A DNA stretch of 64,000 nt from Massospora cicadina (lineage: Eukaryota; Entomophthoromycota; Entomophthoromycetes; Entomophthorales; Entomophthoraceae): NCBI GenBank assembly GCA_022478985.1, contig JAKSZP010014544.1:62001-126000 (forward strand), in the 5' to 3' direction. The translations under genes and the position numbers were made by a program. Positions 45,452 to 57,741 of this stretch are shown in pieces; positions within the stretch are counted from its first letter, which is position 1; every line of letters starts with the position of its first letter. The notes below the pieces were generated by a model, which did not search any database, was not told the origin of the DNA, and saw only the letters and a list, made by a program, of their open reading frames with translations.

Positions 45452-48400
45452 TGTCATGAAAACGGCAGAAGAAGTTTAGACTGGCCTGCTAGTCAGGATG
45501 CATGAGTACCTAAAAAGCAAGCCATAATGCCAATGGCATTGCTACTCGTACAACGTTGTATGGAGCCACAAATTGGGAAATGATGACTCATTGGTGTATA
45601 ATAAGCGTGAAAAGAAACCCAAAAATGAACCAAATGGAAACAACCCCAGACACTGGGGTCTCACTGCAGAAGATTGTACCACCAGGATGGTTTCTACAGG
45701 GTTACTGGTGGGTGGGTTAAATACAATTGTGGAGACAAGGGGGCGGATCCTTGCTTGGAAATGTTTGATTTAGGGCCACAAGATCCCAGTATATTGATGG
45801 CGGATAGTTTCTATGATATGGTTAAGTTGCCAGAAGTTTCTTGCATGTTGCATCCAGTTGACAATAGTAGGAGTGATGGTAATCATCAAAACTGGTAATG
45901 CTCATCCCGTGTAGGGACCAATAGGCCACAAGGTTAATGCCATCAGGGCTTTGGCAAGATGAATATATTTTTATTTTATTCGGGGAAGGCTGACCAGGGG
46001 ATGGACACTCCCAATAATACACTAAAAACCGAAATTCAGCGAGAAGAGGGCACCCCAGAGAAGCAAAAGCTATCTCCTGTTGCCAGCGGGAACGCCAAGA
46101 GAAGGAGGGGGTCACATGTGCAGGGGCTTGCACCTCTATCGATCATATATGTAGGAAGGGGTCTGAAACAATGAACCAAACTGGGAACCAAGATGAGACC
46201 AACTGACGGCGACATGGTGGGAGGTACCCAAACATCCACGCTTGAAAGTGGTCCACTAAGTGCGACCAGAACTGGCGTACAGCTTCTTGGAGGGTGGGGT
46301 GGAGCCTGAGATGGCATCCAAGACAATCGTGTGGATAGTCCACATAGCGATTGCAAATACCAAGGCATGGAGGGAGGACGGAAGAGGGGAGGCCAAGGAT
46401 AAAGCAAACATGTCCTTAGACAGGCTGAAGGGCTGTGCCTGATCCTGATGAAGCAGACCTTGCACCTCACGCCATATCACTTTAGATGGAGGGCACTTTT
46501 CCAGGCGGTGAACCAGCGTTCTGTACTAGCCACACATGACATAGGATGAGTGCAAAGCGTTAGAGCATTTGGCAGTATGGTATACCCATTTTAAACAGCG
46601 CCACACATGGGAACAAATATGTGGCTGCAACAAAGGATGGTGTGCGTATTTCCAGATAGTTTTTTGGGTCTCAATGGAGTAAGGGATGTCCATCATGCCC
46701 AGGTAGTCCACTCTGGATAGGACATGGGGCCGTGTGGAGATCACGCCATCGTGGATGGGTAGCCCCTGTACCTCTTGTATGAACTGAGGAGAGGGGCGGC
46801 CTCTCTAGGCTGTGTGTCCGCTAATACAAATTCTCCACTCAGCGCTCTGCATGGAGAGGAGGATCCTTTTGAAGTGGGCGACGTCCCATGTAGGGCCGCT
46901 GCAGATGGATGTGAGGCAAGGTACTTTAACAGAGAGTGGGGGTGGGAAGGATTGGTAAGGCCCAGGGCGCGGGAGAAGTTGAAGCGGGCCATTCGGGACC
47001 AGTGCTGGGCTGAGACTGTAGGGTTAGTAATGGCAGCGATCCAGGCGCCAAGGATTTTGGTGGCATGGGCCTCAAAGTTGAGCAGGCCCATACCACCACT
47101 ATGGAGAGGGCCAAACATGACATCCAGGCGCACCGATGGTGGGCGGCCCAACTAAAGCCACCCTTGCAGAAGGGCATATAGTGACTTGAAGAAACATGAG
47201 AAAAAACGATGGCGTGGGCCCAAACCAAACTTTAGAGAGGAGCATAGAGTTGTCAAGCACTACCCTGCCTGTAAGGGAGGTCTGGCAGGCACTGAGGGAA
47301 GCTATACATTTTGTCACATTGTCTAGGATATGGTTTTCCATCACCAATGAGGCGTACCCTCCTGCCTCAGCCACACCCCCAAATGGTGGACAGGGCTAAC
47401 GGTGGGGCTTGGCACAAATGGGAGCACAAGCAGAGCGGTGTGGGGGTGGGCAGGGAAAGCTAACTCGGGCGCTAGCTGATGAGGTGGGTAGGAAACAGGG
47501 CGCTGGGGCCCAGCGGGCTTGATACCGACCAAGGAGAACAATTTCAGTTTTGGAGGCATTGAGCTCTGCATTACTTACCCTGGAGTAAACCTGGATAGTA
47601 TCTTTAAGCGCGCGCGTGCATTATGATTGTTAGACACCCCTACCACACAATCATCAGCAAACGCCAACATCTTGACAGGGTTTGGCCTTGCACATGGACC
47701 CTAGTAAGGCGGGCATTCACATTTCAAAGAAGTTAAAGGTAGAAGTTAACCAAGAGTGGGCTAAGTGGGTCCCCTTGGCGCAGTCCCCTTTGAGGGCGGA
47801 TTATATCCGTAAGGAAACCAGGGCCACGCACAGCCATTGTGGCGGATTCCGTTAGCAACATCACCCAATTGATGAAGCGAGGGGGAGGCAGAATTTGTGG
47901 AGGCAGGCTCTGAGGTATTCCCATTTGACTCTATCATAGGCCTTCTGCTGGTCTAAAGGTACAAGTGCTCCAGAAGCTGTGGATTAACAGACGTTGGCAA
48001 CGGTGTGTATATTGTCCCAAATTGACATTTTGGGTATGAAACCGAATTGTTCAGGGGAAATGAGAGCAGAGGCATCAACCCCTAGCCGGTTAGCCATGAT
48101 TTTAGTAAAAAGATTTGTGTCTGTGTTAGTGAGATAAATAAGGCGCCAGTTGGCCAAGTCTAACTTATCCCCTTTTTTGTATAATGTAATAGTGAATCCC
48201 TCTTGCCCACCAGGCAGGAGGCGCGTTTCCAGAAGGCATTGGTTAAGAGAGGCAAGCAGCAAGGAGGATAAATCTAATAAAATTCTTCTTATAGAACTCA
48301 TAAAGGATGCCCTCTGGGCCTGGGCATTTCCTATATGTTGCACCGCAAATGGCAGACCATAGTTTATCCCAAGTAATCAAATTCATCAACTCTGAGAATC

Positions 48401-49032
48401 AGGAAATGGTACAGATGTGTGTCTTTTTGAGAAAATTTGCCATTTTGGCCAGCAGAATTAAAAGGTTGATATAGTTTGGAGTAATAGGCATGTTTTTTGA
48501 TTGCCATATCCGCCGCCGTATCTGCTATGGAGTAGTCTGGCCTTCACATCTGTGTGCAGGCCAAACTTTGGCATAGTGCAAAGAATTTTTGAAAAAAGTA
48601 ATCAGAGCACGTGTCACCCACTGTAATATGTTTAGCTTTATACTGAACACAAACCTGGTGCTTATGTTGTCTCACCAGTGCGTTGAGGCGGGCGGCCACT
48701 TCCACCCACTTGCAACCCCAAGCTAGGCTGTAGCCAGCAGCAGGGACGTTGGACTCAGGTGGTCCAACTCTGCCAGTGTGCGCGAAATGATTGCTGATGC
48801 AGCCCATGAGCAGCGGGAGGAGAGGTGGCAAGCCTGGCTGATTGTGCTCACCTTGAAGGTTGACCAGGTGGAAATTGGATCTGCACATATTGGTGTGACA
48901 AACTCCAGAGCCAAGGTCACAGATTCTACCCATGAGGAAAATCATATCGACGCAATTTAAATTTTAAATTTATTGCGAGGAAGGCCGACCATGGGACGGA
49001 CACTTCTGAATTTGACCCAAAAAAGACAAATC

Positions 49033-52000
49033 TTAGTAACAGGGAAGGCACCCCAAAGAAGCGATGCTATCTCTTGTTGCCAGCGGGAACGCCACATATG
49101 GGGAGGGGGAGGGAACGTGTGAAGGGGCCGTAGCCACAATTGAACACGTGTGGAGGAAAGGGTCTGATTTGATGAACCAAACTGGGAACCAGGAGGAGAC
49201 TAGCTGTTGGCAACGCAGTGGGAGGTATCCAAACATCCACGCCTGAAAGTGGTCCACCAATTGAGACTGGAATCTGTGGAAAGCTTCTGGGAGGGTGGGA
49301 GTGGAGCCTGCGATGGTATCCAAGACAATCGTGTGGATAGTCCACATGGCGATTGCAACCACCAGAGCACGGAGGGAGGGTGGAAGGGGGAGGCCATTGA
49401 TAAAGCAAACATATCTCTTAACAGACTAAAGGGATGTGTTTGATCCTGGCCCAGCAGACGTTGAACTTCGCGCCATATCACTTTAGAGGTAGGACAGGCG
49501 GTGGAACAGCGTTCCATACTGGCCACACACGACGCAGGATGAGTGTAAAGCATTAGAGCGCTCAGCCATACGGTACACCCACCTCAGGCAGCGCCACATG
49601 GGAATGGATTTGAGGCTGCAACAAAGGATGGTGTGCGTATTTCCAGATAGTTTTTTGGGTCTCAATGGAGTAAGGGATGTCCATCATGTCCAGGTAGTCC
49701 ACTCTGGATAGGACATGGGGCCGTGTGGAGATCACGCCATCGTGGATGGGTAGCCCCTGTACCTCTTGTATGAACTGAGGAGAGGGGCGGCCTCTCTAGG
49801 CTGTGTGTCCGCTAATACAAATTCTCCACTCAGCGCTCCGCATGGAGAGGAGCATTTGTTTGTAGTGGGTTTTAGTCCCGTGCGGACCTGTGGCCAATGG
49901 GTGTAAAGCCAGGTATTTCATCAGGGAGTGAGGGTTTGATGGATTGTTAAGGCCCAAGGCGCGGGAGAAGTTGGAGCGGGCCGCGTGGGACCAGTGATGG
50001 GAGTGGAGCGTAGGGGCAGTAACGGCCACAATCCAGGTGCCCAGGATCTTGGCAGCATGGGCTTTGAAGTCAAGCAAGCCCATGCCTCCATGTGATGAGG
50101 GCCAAACATGACCTCTAGCCATACTGGTGGTGGGCGGCCTGACTGAAGCCATCCTTGCAGCAGGACATACAAGGATTTGAAAAAGCTTGGGGAGAAGGGG
50201 ATGGCGTAGCTCCAAACTAGACTTTGGAGAGGAGCATAGAGTTGGCTAAAACAACCCTGCCGGTAAGGGAAGTAGGGTGGGCTCTGAGGGAAGTGATGCG
50301 CTTCGTCATGTTATCTAATATATGACTCTCCATTACTGCTGATGCGTACCCACCTGCCTCCACCCACACCCAAATGGCGGACTGGCCCTATGGTAGGGCG
50401 TGGCACAAAGGGGAGCACCAGTGGGGTGGTGTGGGGTGAGCTGGGAGGGCGAGCATGTGTGCGAGCAGATGGGTCAGGTGGGCACTGGTTGTTGGGGCCC
50501 AGCAGGTTTGATACCGACCAAGGAGGATGATTTTGGTTTTGGAAGCGTTCAGTGCAGCATTACTTACCCAGGAATACTCCTGGATGAGAGCTTCAAGTGC
50601 GCGTGCATCTTGATTATTAGACACCCCAACCACACAATCATCTGCGAATGCCATCATCTTGACTGGGGTTTGGCCTGGAACATGGACCCCATTGAGTTGG
50701 GCATTCACGTTTTGAAGTAGTGGGTCAAGGCCGAAGTTGTATAAGAGTGGGCTGAGGGGGTCCCCTTGTCACAAGCCCCGTTTGAGGGCGGACTACTTCC
50801 GTTAGGAAGCCAGGGCCACGTACTGCCATTGTTACAGATTCTGTGAGCAGCATCACCCAATTGATGAAGCGAGGGGGTAAGCGGAATGATGGAGGAAGGC
50901 CCTGAGGTATTCCCAGTTTACTCTATCATAGGCCTTCTGTTGGTCCAAGAATACAAGTGCCCCAGAGGCTGTGGACTGGCATGCGTTAACCACAGAGTGC
51001 ACGTTGTCCCAAATCGACCTTCTGGTTATGAAACTCAATTGTTCTATGGAGATGGTGGCAGATGCTACAATCCCTAAACGGTTAGCCATGATTTTTGTTA
51101 AAATTTTGGTGTCTGTGTTAGTTAAAGAAATGGAGCGCCAGTTGGCTAGGTCTAGCTTATCCCCTTTCTTGAAGAGTGTGATGGTGAAGGCCTCTTGCCC
51201 TCCTGGTAGAAGGCGCGTTTCCAGAAGGCTTTAATCAAGTGAGGCTAGCAGCAATGGGGATATATATTTGAAGTACTTTTTTATAGAATTCATATGGAAT
51301 GCCATCTGGGCCTGGGCATTTCCAGTTTGGTGCACCATGGATGGCTGTCCATAATTCATTTAGAGTAATCATTTCATTATCTCCAGGTATCAGGAAACAG
51401 TGCGTATGTGGGTTCAGTTGAGAAATTCTGCCACTTTGGCTGGCTGAATTGGATCAGATCGGTATAGCTCGGGGTAATACTTTTGTATTTTGATTGCCAC
51501 TTCAGCTGGTGTATCCATGATGGAATCATCCGATCTTTGCACCTGTGTGCAGGCCACGCTCTGGCGTGGTGCAAAATTTTTTTAAAAAAAAATATGCGGT
51601 GCACTTGTCGCCCTCTGTAATGCATTTGGCCCTGTACTGAACACAAACCTGATGTTTGTGTTGCCTTTCAATCTCGTTGAGGTGGGCGGCTGCTTCTGCC
51701 CACTTCCAGCCCCATGCAGGGCTGTATCCTGTGGCTGGGATATTGGACTCCAGGTGTGTCAACTCTGCCAGAGCGCGCGAAATGATGGCTGATGTGGCTC
51801 ATGAGCGTTGGGAGGAGAGGTGAGAGTGGCGGATGGTCCTCTTTGAAGGCCAACCATGTGGAGATGGGGTCCGCGCAAAATGGTGTAACAAACTTTTTGC
51901 CAAAGTTGCTGATTCCACCCAAGTGGAAAATCCTGGCGACGCAAGTTCAGGAGGGCGGAGTTTGCACCAATGTGGGGCCTTAGCCACTGTGACAGGTAGG

Positions 52001-52702
52001 TGGTAGGTTATTGAGACCAGCCGGTGGTTGGAGAATTCAATTTTTGTTGTTTTGAAGTGAGAAATGTGGGTTTGGAATTTCGCCAGCGTAAGGATAATGT
52101 TGATGCGGGTCATGGACCTTAATTGGCCGTTGTGGATGTGGGGGCGCATCATGTTTTTGAGCAGCAGGGCTCGCTGCAGCAGCACATCCATTAACCCAAG
52201 GGTGTCCTTTAGAACGAGAAGTTCTATGTGACCCTGGGGGTGTGGGAGGAGGAAGGCCAACAGTCCATTGGTGTGTTTAGCCAGCAGTTCATGTCACTGA
52301 CTATGAAGGGGTCTGGGGGTAACAGGAGGGATTTGGCCGATGAGAAAAATTCCTGATGCTCATATGCACAGGTTGGGGCATAGACGTTGATGATAGCGTG
52401 TGCCATGTCAGCCCACAAGAAAGTGACAACGAGGACTCAGCCATTTAGGAAGGATTCTGATGATAAAAATTTGAAAAAATTGTTTTTCCAAACTAGCACC
52501 CCACAGTGCTCTGATCAAAAGGATAGGGATGGGAGGAGCATGGTTTTCCAAGCATCCCCGGAACCTTGTGGACAGTGGGCCTCCTGGATGGCCAGGATAT
52601 CCACGGGCAAATTTTTTGTAAAAAACTCAGTTTCCTAGCCCAGGACAGCGAGGCCTTGAGTCTGGCGATATTCAATGTCCCTAAAGTGAAGGTTTCCCCC
52701 AT
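49033..52702 (-). pseudogene. LINE B ORF2: endonuclease, reverse transcriptase, zinc C-terminus
   Basis: Starts MGETFTLGTLNIARLKA at 52702. Endonuclease: ADMAHAIINVYAPTCAYEHQ, then SDMNCWL (family GDMN), RINIILT and EFSNHRLVS (SDH to SNH). Reverse transcriptase: QLSFITRRS, LVFLDQQKAYDRVNW (50853-51089), and AFADDCVVGVSNNQDARALE (50388-50708). The C-terminus 49033-49665 keeps CVVCGQYGTLFHRL, MWTIHTIVLDTIAGS and FQAWMFGYLPL. The zinc region has lost bases around 49500, where the second cysteine of the pattern is missing. About ten shifts make it inactive. Confidence 0.87.
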
Positions 52703-54115
52703 CGCACCTTAGGTGCGAGGGGGTGGGCACCTGGGCCCACTAGCCTCCTCTAGATCCCCATGGGCCTTCATGGCAGCACGTGTGTTTGCAGCAACACTAT
52801 CAGTAGTTTTGTTAATTTTTAGCAGAAAGGGTTGCGTTGGCTTTTGCCTTTGCTTTTTGTTTCCCTGACGTCAAATGAATTTTTGCGGTGTGGATTTCAG
52901 TGCACTTATGAGTGGGTCAAAAAAAATTTCAGGTAGGTTGGACCCCAAGTTGGTTTCAACCGGAGCTTGGTTGCAAAGATTGGGTGAAATTGAGTCACCC
53001 ATCAGATCCTCAGATTGGGTGGCCCAATCAGCATGGGCTTCCCAATCTGATTAGTTGATGGATTCCTGAGTTGCTTCCGCCACAAAGGTCTCAATGTTCT
53101 GCTGGCGTTAGGGAGTGTGGGATAGCGGTGGTGACTTTGGCCGCTTCCTTGGCCGCGGCCCTGCAGGATTTCTTGGCCTTCTTCTGCTCTTGCGGGGAAA
53201 TAGGTTTTACCAGTAGGTAGCAACCTTGTGCTCCCTATGGGAAAGCCTCTTTGGTGCTTACGGTTGGTTCATAGTGCGCCTCTCCACTGGCCATGGCCGC
53301 TGAGGGGTGCTCTTGGAATGTGATGCCCTCCTTGGTGGGGCATGCATGTGCCTTATGGCTGAATGCGTCAAAGTGGGTGCAGATGGGGGTGCGGTGTCCA
53401 CAGTTACCCAGAAAGCGTGGGTGGTATGCTCTTCAATATCAATATATGTGGAGTGCAGGATCTGGGTTAGGTCCTTCACAATCTCCTTGGTTGGGGTCAG
53501 AACTGCGATGGCTTTACCAGTGCACAGGTGTGGCATCAGCGTAAAGCATTGCATCTCAAAAGATTGTATTTTGCCATAAACAATGAGACCATTTTTCGGG
53601 TGTTTCTCCAAAATGGCACGTTTATTGTAGTAGGCAAAAAGTCAAACGTGAGGTAAATTTGGTTGGATTTTGTCCATCTGGTGCATTTGGTTTTGGTGAC
53701 CCATTACCCTTTGAGGAGGTCAATTACTATGTTCACTGCAGCAGTTTTGTCTGCTGCCTCCTTTTTTTGAAACTGAGGTCCAGCCAACTGTGTGACATGG
53801 AGTGAGGTGCAATGTACACCGCAGTCAGGAAAAAAGTGTGCACATCCCCACAAAATTTTTCCCATAGAGCTGTTTGTTGGATGTCCAGAAACACACAGAC
53901 TCCATATTCCACCGACAAGAGTGGTTGGGAGTGTGGCGTGTTAATGTACTGGTTGCATCGCACTTGCCAAGTGAGGATTTCTGGGGAAATAGTGACCACC
54001 AGTTTTTTTAATTTTTTTCTATTCTGCCAGTTTCTCCAGGGCGTTTTCAAGTGTTTGAGGCTGCGGGCCTACCATCTGCTCCTCTTACCTTACTTGCCCA
54101 ACTGCTCCCTGACAT
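52681..54115 (-). pseudogene. LINE B ORF1, frame broken at the CCHC knuckle
   Basis: Starts MSGSSWASKVR at 54115. Pieces include 53733-54050 (KLVVTISPEILTWQVRCNQY, then FFLTAVYIAPHSMSHSWLDL) and 53258-53611 (LIVYGKIQSFEMQCFTLMPH). At the five-G run 53385-53389 (CCCCC on the coding strand) the knuckle text moves one base back, as in LINEs D and E. ORF1 would end at TAG 52681-52683, 22 nt within ORF2, with CGA in the place of the LINE E stop. Stops near 53040 and others break the tail. Confidence 0.82.
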
Positions 54116-54964
54116 GGGCGCAGACTAATCTCCTCTGTGATATTATCAAACTAGGTTCAGACTTGAATTGAATAATTTGCAAAAGTTATTGCAACGAGAG
54201 AGAAAAGTTTTTCCATAGCAACACAATTTCAGCAGGGCAAAGTTTGCACCATTTCGGCACCTGGGCTGCAGGGTTGGATATGTGGAAGGAAATTGATACC
54301 ATTCTATGGTTGGAGAAATCAATTTTTGTCATGGTGAAGTGGGAAAACTGGTTACAAAATTTAAGCAGCGCAAGGATAAGGTTAATGCGGGTCATGGACC
54401 TTAACTGGCCGTTGTATATGTGGGGGTGCAACATGTTAGTGAGTAGTGAAGCATGGCACGGCAAGGTATCAAACAACCCTAGGGTGGCCTTGAGTATGTG
54501 AAGTTTAATGTGCCCCTATGGGGGTGTAGTCAATGGTGGCCAGCGGTCTGTGGATGGGTTCATCCAGAAGTTCATGTCTCCAACAACAAATGTGTCGGTG
54601 GGTAGTGGAAGTGAATTGAATGCTGAGAAAAATTCCCAACGTTCTTGTGCATAGGTGGGGGTATAAATGTTAACGACAGCGTGCACTTTGTCATCCCATG
54701 AAAAGGTGACAACAAGGACACAGCCGTTCAGGTATGAATTTGATGAAATAAATTTAAAAAAACTGTTTACTCAAACTAGCACCCCACAGTGCTAAGACCA
54801 AAAGGATAGAAAAGGGAGGAGCATGGTTTTTCATGATTCTTCAGTACTGCGCAGACAGTGGGTTTCCTGAATGGCCAGGATGTCCTTGGGTAAGTTATTT
54901 TGTAAAAAACTCAGTTTCCTAGTCTGGGATGGCGAGGCCTTGAGTCCAGTAATGTTCAACGTCC

Positions 54965-56403
54965 CTAAAGTAAAGGCTCCCCCCATTGTACCTTAGGTGC
55001 GAGGGGAAGGGCACCCAAGCCCTTCAGCCTTCTCTTTTTCATCATGGTGCTACCTGGCACCACGGGTATTTGATGTTAAAGAGTATATGTTGGAATGGTT
55101 AGCTTTAGCAGTTGGGTTTGCGTTGGCTTTTGCCTTCGCTTTTTTCCCCTCTGTGGGCCAAGCTTTTTGCAGTATATGCATTTGCGGTGCACCATTGCTT
55201 GGAGGGGGAATTTCAGCAGGATTGCTGGTGAGCAACTTGGACCCTTTGATGCTTGGGTGCATTGATTGGGTGAAACCAATTCATCCAACGGGATTTCAGC
55301 TTGGGTGGCCCAATTGGCTTGTGCGTCCAATCTGCTTGGTTGAGAGATTCACAAGCTGCTTCCGCCACAAAAGTCTCAATGTCCTCCTGGAGTTGGGCTG
55401 GTGGGATGGCAGATGCGGTCTTGGGCGCCTCCTTGGCCGCTGCCTTGTGGGCCTTCTTGGCCTTCTTCCACTCTTGTGGGGACCCTGTCTTTACTAGAAT
55501 GTAACAGCTTTGTGCTCCCCATTGGAAGGCTTGTCAGTGTCTAGTGTCAGTTCATAATGGGCTTCTGCACTGCCCGTTGCATCTGAGAGAATTTATTAAT
55601 GAGTAGCGCCCTCCTTGACAAGGCAGGTGTGGGCCTTGTGGCCAAAAGTGCAACAGAAAGTGCAGATGGGAGGCGCGCTATCCACGGTGACCCAGAAAGG
55701 ATGGGTGTTCTGCCCATTGATTTTGATTAAAGCGGTGTGAGGGATTTGGGTTAAATCCTCCACTATCCCCGCGGATGGGGTGAGAACAGCAATCACTTTA
55801 CCTGTGCACAGGTTTGGCATCAGCATAAAGCAAAGCATTTTGAAGGATTTTATTTCTCTGTATATGGCGAGCACAGCCTTCAGGTGGTACTTGAGCACGG
55901 TGTGCTTGACCGTTGTGAGTAGGAATTCAAAAGACACAAAAATTTGGTTCAATTTGGTCCAACGTGTGTGCTTCGTTTTGACTACCCATTGGCCATCTGG
56001 GAGGTCTACTACTACTCGCACCTTTGCGGCTTTGTCTGCCACTTCCTTTGTTTTGAGGACAAGATCCAGCCAACAGCGCAGCATGGAGTGGGGTGCGACA
56101 TACACCGCGTCTGGGAAATGTGTGTACATCTCCATAGAACATCTCCCAAAGCGCCATTTGCTGAATACTCAGGAAAACATGCAACCCATGTTCCACCAAT
56201 GACGGTGGTTGAGAGTGTGACATATTAATGAACTGGTTGCAGCATGCTTGCCAGCCAAAATTCCTGGGGAAATGGTAACCGCCAGTTTTTTATTATTAAT
56301 TTTATCTATACTGCCAGATTCGCCGGGGGCATTTATGAAATTTGGTTGATGTGGGGCCAACACCTGTGCCCTTAACTTTACTCGCCCAACTGCTCCCCAA
56401 CAT
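54965..56403 (-). pseudogene. LINE A ORF1, knuckle in frame
   Basis: Starts MLGSSWASKVKGTGVGP at 56403. The core segment 55596-56135 is open for 179 codons: FPDAVYVAPHSMLRCWLDLV, TRWTKLNQIFVSFEF and LAIYREIKSFKMLCFMLMPN. It runs on into ICTFCCTFGHKAHTC in the same frame, because the run before it is CCTCCC (six bases), unlike in LINEs B, D and E. The tail follows in other frames. The likely stop is TAG at 54965-54967, 22 nt into ORF2. Early frame changes near 56140 and 55590 break it. Confidence 0.82.
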
Positions 56404-57741
56404 TGGGCGCCAACTAATCTCCTTAGTGAGATTATCAAACTTTACCTAGACTTAAATTGAATTTGTTGCAAAAGTGTTTGCAACGAGAGAGAAAAGTTTG
56501 CAAGAGGGATATAAATAAAGGAAAAATCAGTTTTTAGCATGAATTTATTGGAAAGGAAAATAAAGAGAATTGGACAACAGTTTCCTCAGTACAATGCAAC
56601 TGATTAAATAGTGTTAAAATGATGTGGGCTAGGCAGGGATTGGGTCCCTCAAATTTGAACTAACACAGCAAATTTTTGGGGAAGGGGGCAGATAATCTCG
56701 ATTGGAACTGACATCAAGGGATTTGGTGGTAGGCTGAGTCACTGTCAGTTTGACCTCAAATGCCTGAACTGAGGCTCAACCACATTTTCGTTGGTTGGTG
56801 TGATGGCATCTGGCCTGACGAGCAACAAAAATTCCCCAGGGCCACCCCACGTAGGGGCGGTCCTAATTGGTTGAAAATGGGTTCAGGATGCCCAACCCAC
56901 CTGTGACTGGTCGCTGGTGTATTCATTCAGTCAAATGAGTTATATTGGCCACAACTCCCAATTTATTGGATAGGGGTTTGAACTGTCTACGAAGTTTCTG
57001 AAGCTACCATCTGCACATTGGTAATCGTCCCAACAATTTATGAGAGGTGGTTAGTGTTGGCGATTGTATGGCTGGCTGAGTCAAGACTGTTGGTAATTCC
57101 AGCCATTAGTTTGATATTTGTCCCTTTTTATCTATATGGTTTCCAATTGTCTGACTTTATTCCCATTGGCTTCAGACCCTTCGACTTCAATTTGGTGATC
57201 TTAGTGCAGATTTCCTTAATCTGGAGGACAATCTTGGCCAAGGTGAGAAAGGATACTAGGGGAGATCCAAAGAGGGAAGGATGTTACCCAGCGCTCATCT
57301 ACCACATGGTGAGGTCGCCCTGGGTGATGAGGGTTCCAGCCCTCTTTGGACCCTTTTTATTTGGAAATGGTAAGATCTCCTGATCCACGCACAGGGGACG
57401 TACCCCTGGACTTACAGGTCCCACAGGAAAAATCAGCAAAAAATCCTGACAAAGTTTTAGTTGGATTATAATCCAAATCTGATTCAAATAGATAAAGCTA
57501 AGTGTCCAAATCGTTGGAAAAACATCCCAAAAAATTTTGGTCAGGTTAGGGAAAATCTATGACAATATTTGATTTGATCGCCCAACCAAAATGTTGGGTA
57601 GTAACCTGACAAAGTTCAGATGGTGGGTGGCAAATCTCAATCAAAATCAATCTGAAAATCATGCAAACAATTGGGGACAATCCCTGACAAATCTCAGTCG
57701 ACAGGGGGCAAACCCCACCCAAAACTGATCCAAATTACCAA

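Larger units (their letters stand above)
48959..54213 (-). mobile_element. Full-length LINE B nested in LINE A
   Basis: A 5.26 kb minus-strand LINE. The duplication CATATCGACGCAATTT (48943-48958) and CATAGCAACACAATTT (54214-54229), 13 of 16, surrounds it, and LINE A reading frame text continues on either side. The leader on the minus strand is CTTTTCTCTCTCGTTGC. The tail has CCCATGGTCGGCC then GCAATAAAT. It is the innermost of three layers. Confidence 0.93.
46036..54986 (-). pseudogene. LINE A ORF2, split by LINE B
   Basis: Starts at 54986 (ATGGGGGGAGCC). Endonuclease 54214-54986 ends at KWCKLCPAEI, exactly where LINE B inserted. It resumes at 48958 with SSWVESVTLALEFVTPICAD. Endonuclease text seen includes GDMNFWMNP (cysteine lost), RINLILAL and FSNHRMVS (SDH to SNH). 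Reverse transcriptase 47540-48343: WRLIYLTNTDTNLFTKIMAN, QFGFIPKMS, GLRQGDPLSPLL, LAFADDCVVG. The C-terminus (46036-46744) has YLGMMDIPYSIETQKTIWKY and MWTIHTIVLDAISGS, while the zinc cysteines are partly lost. Many shifts inactivate it. Confidence 0.85.
45967..56500 (-). mobile_element. Full-length LINE A nested in the solo LTR, itself split by LINE B
   Basis: The 3' part is 45967-48958 and the 5' part 54214-56500, about 5.28 kb together. The duplication GCAAGATGAATAT (45954-45966) and GCAAGAGGGATAT (56501-56513), 11 of 13, brackets the composite. The solo LTR resumes on both sides. The leader at the right end reads CTTTTCTCTCTCGTTGCAAAC on the minus strand. The tail has CCCCTGGTCAGCC then GAATAAAAT. 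Confidence 0.93.
45452..57416 (-). repeat. Solo LTR of the H family, split by LINE A
   Basis: Two pieces, 45452-45966 (515 bp) and 56514-57416 (903 bp), together align with the whole H LTR (total about 1.42 kb against 1.41 kb). The left piece starts TGTCATGAAAACGGCAG and the right piece ends CTGGACTTACA. GGTCC flanks both ends perfectly (45447-45451 and 57417-57421), which is the 5 bp duplication made by the integrase. No internal region exists outside it, so it is a solo LTR left by recombination between two LTRs. Orientation matches element H. Confidence 0.93.

Noticed and set aside
55997..57383. Plus-strand frames at 54997-55497, 55780-56202 and 57018-57383
   Set aside because: The first two lie antisense to LINE A ORF1, whose conserved motifs are on the minus strand. 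The third is inside the solo LTR and has no counterpart in the other LTR copies.
45452..57416. Two separate unrelated repeat fragments beside LINE A
   Set aside because: They join into one 1.42 kb LTR when LINE A is removed, and GGTCC flanks the joined unit.
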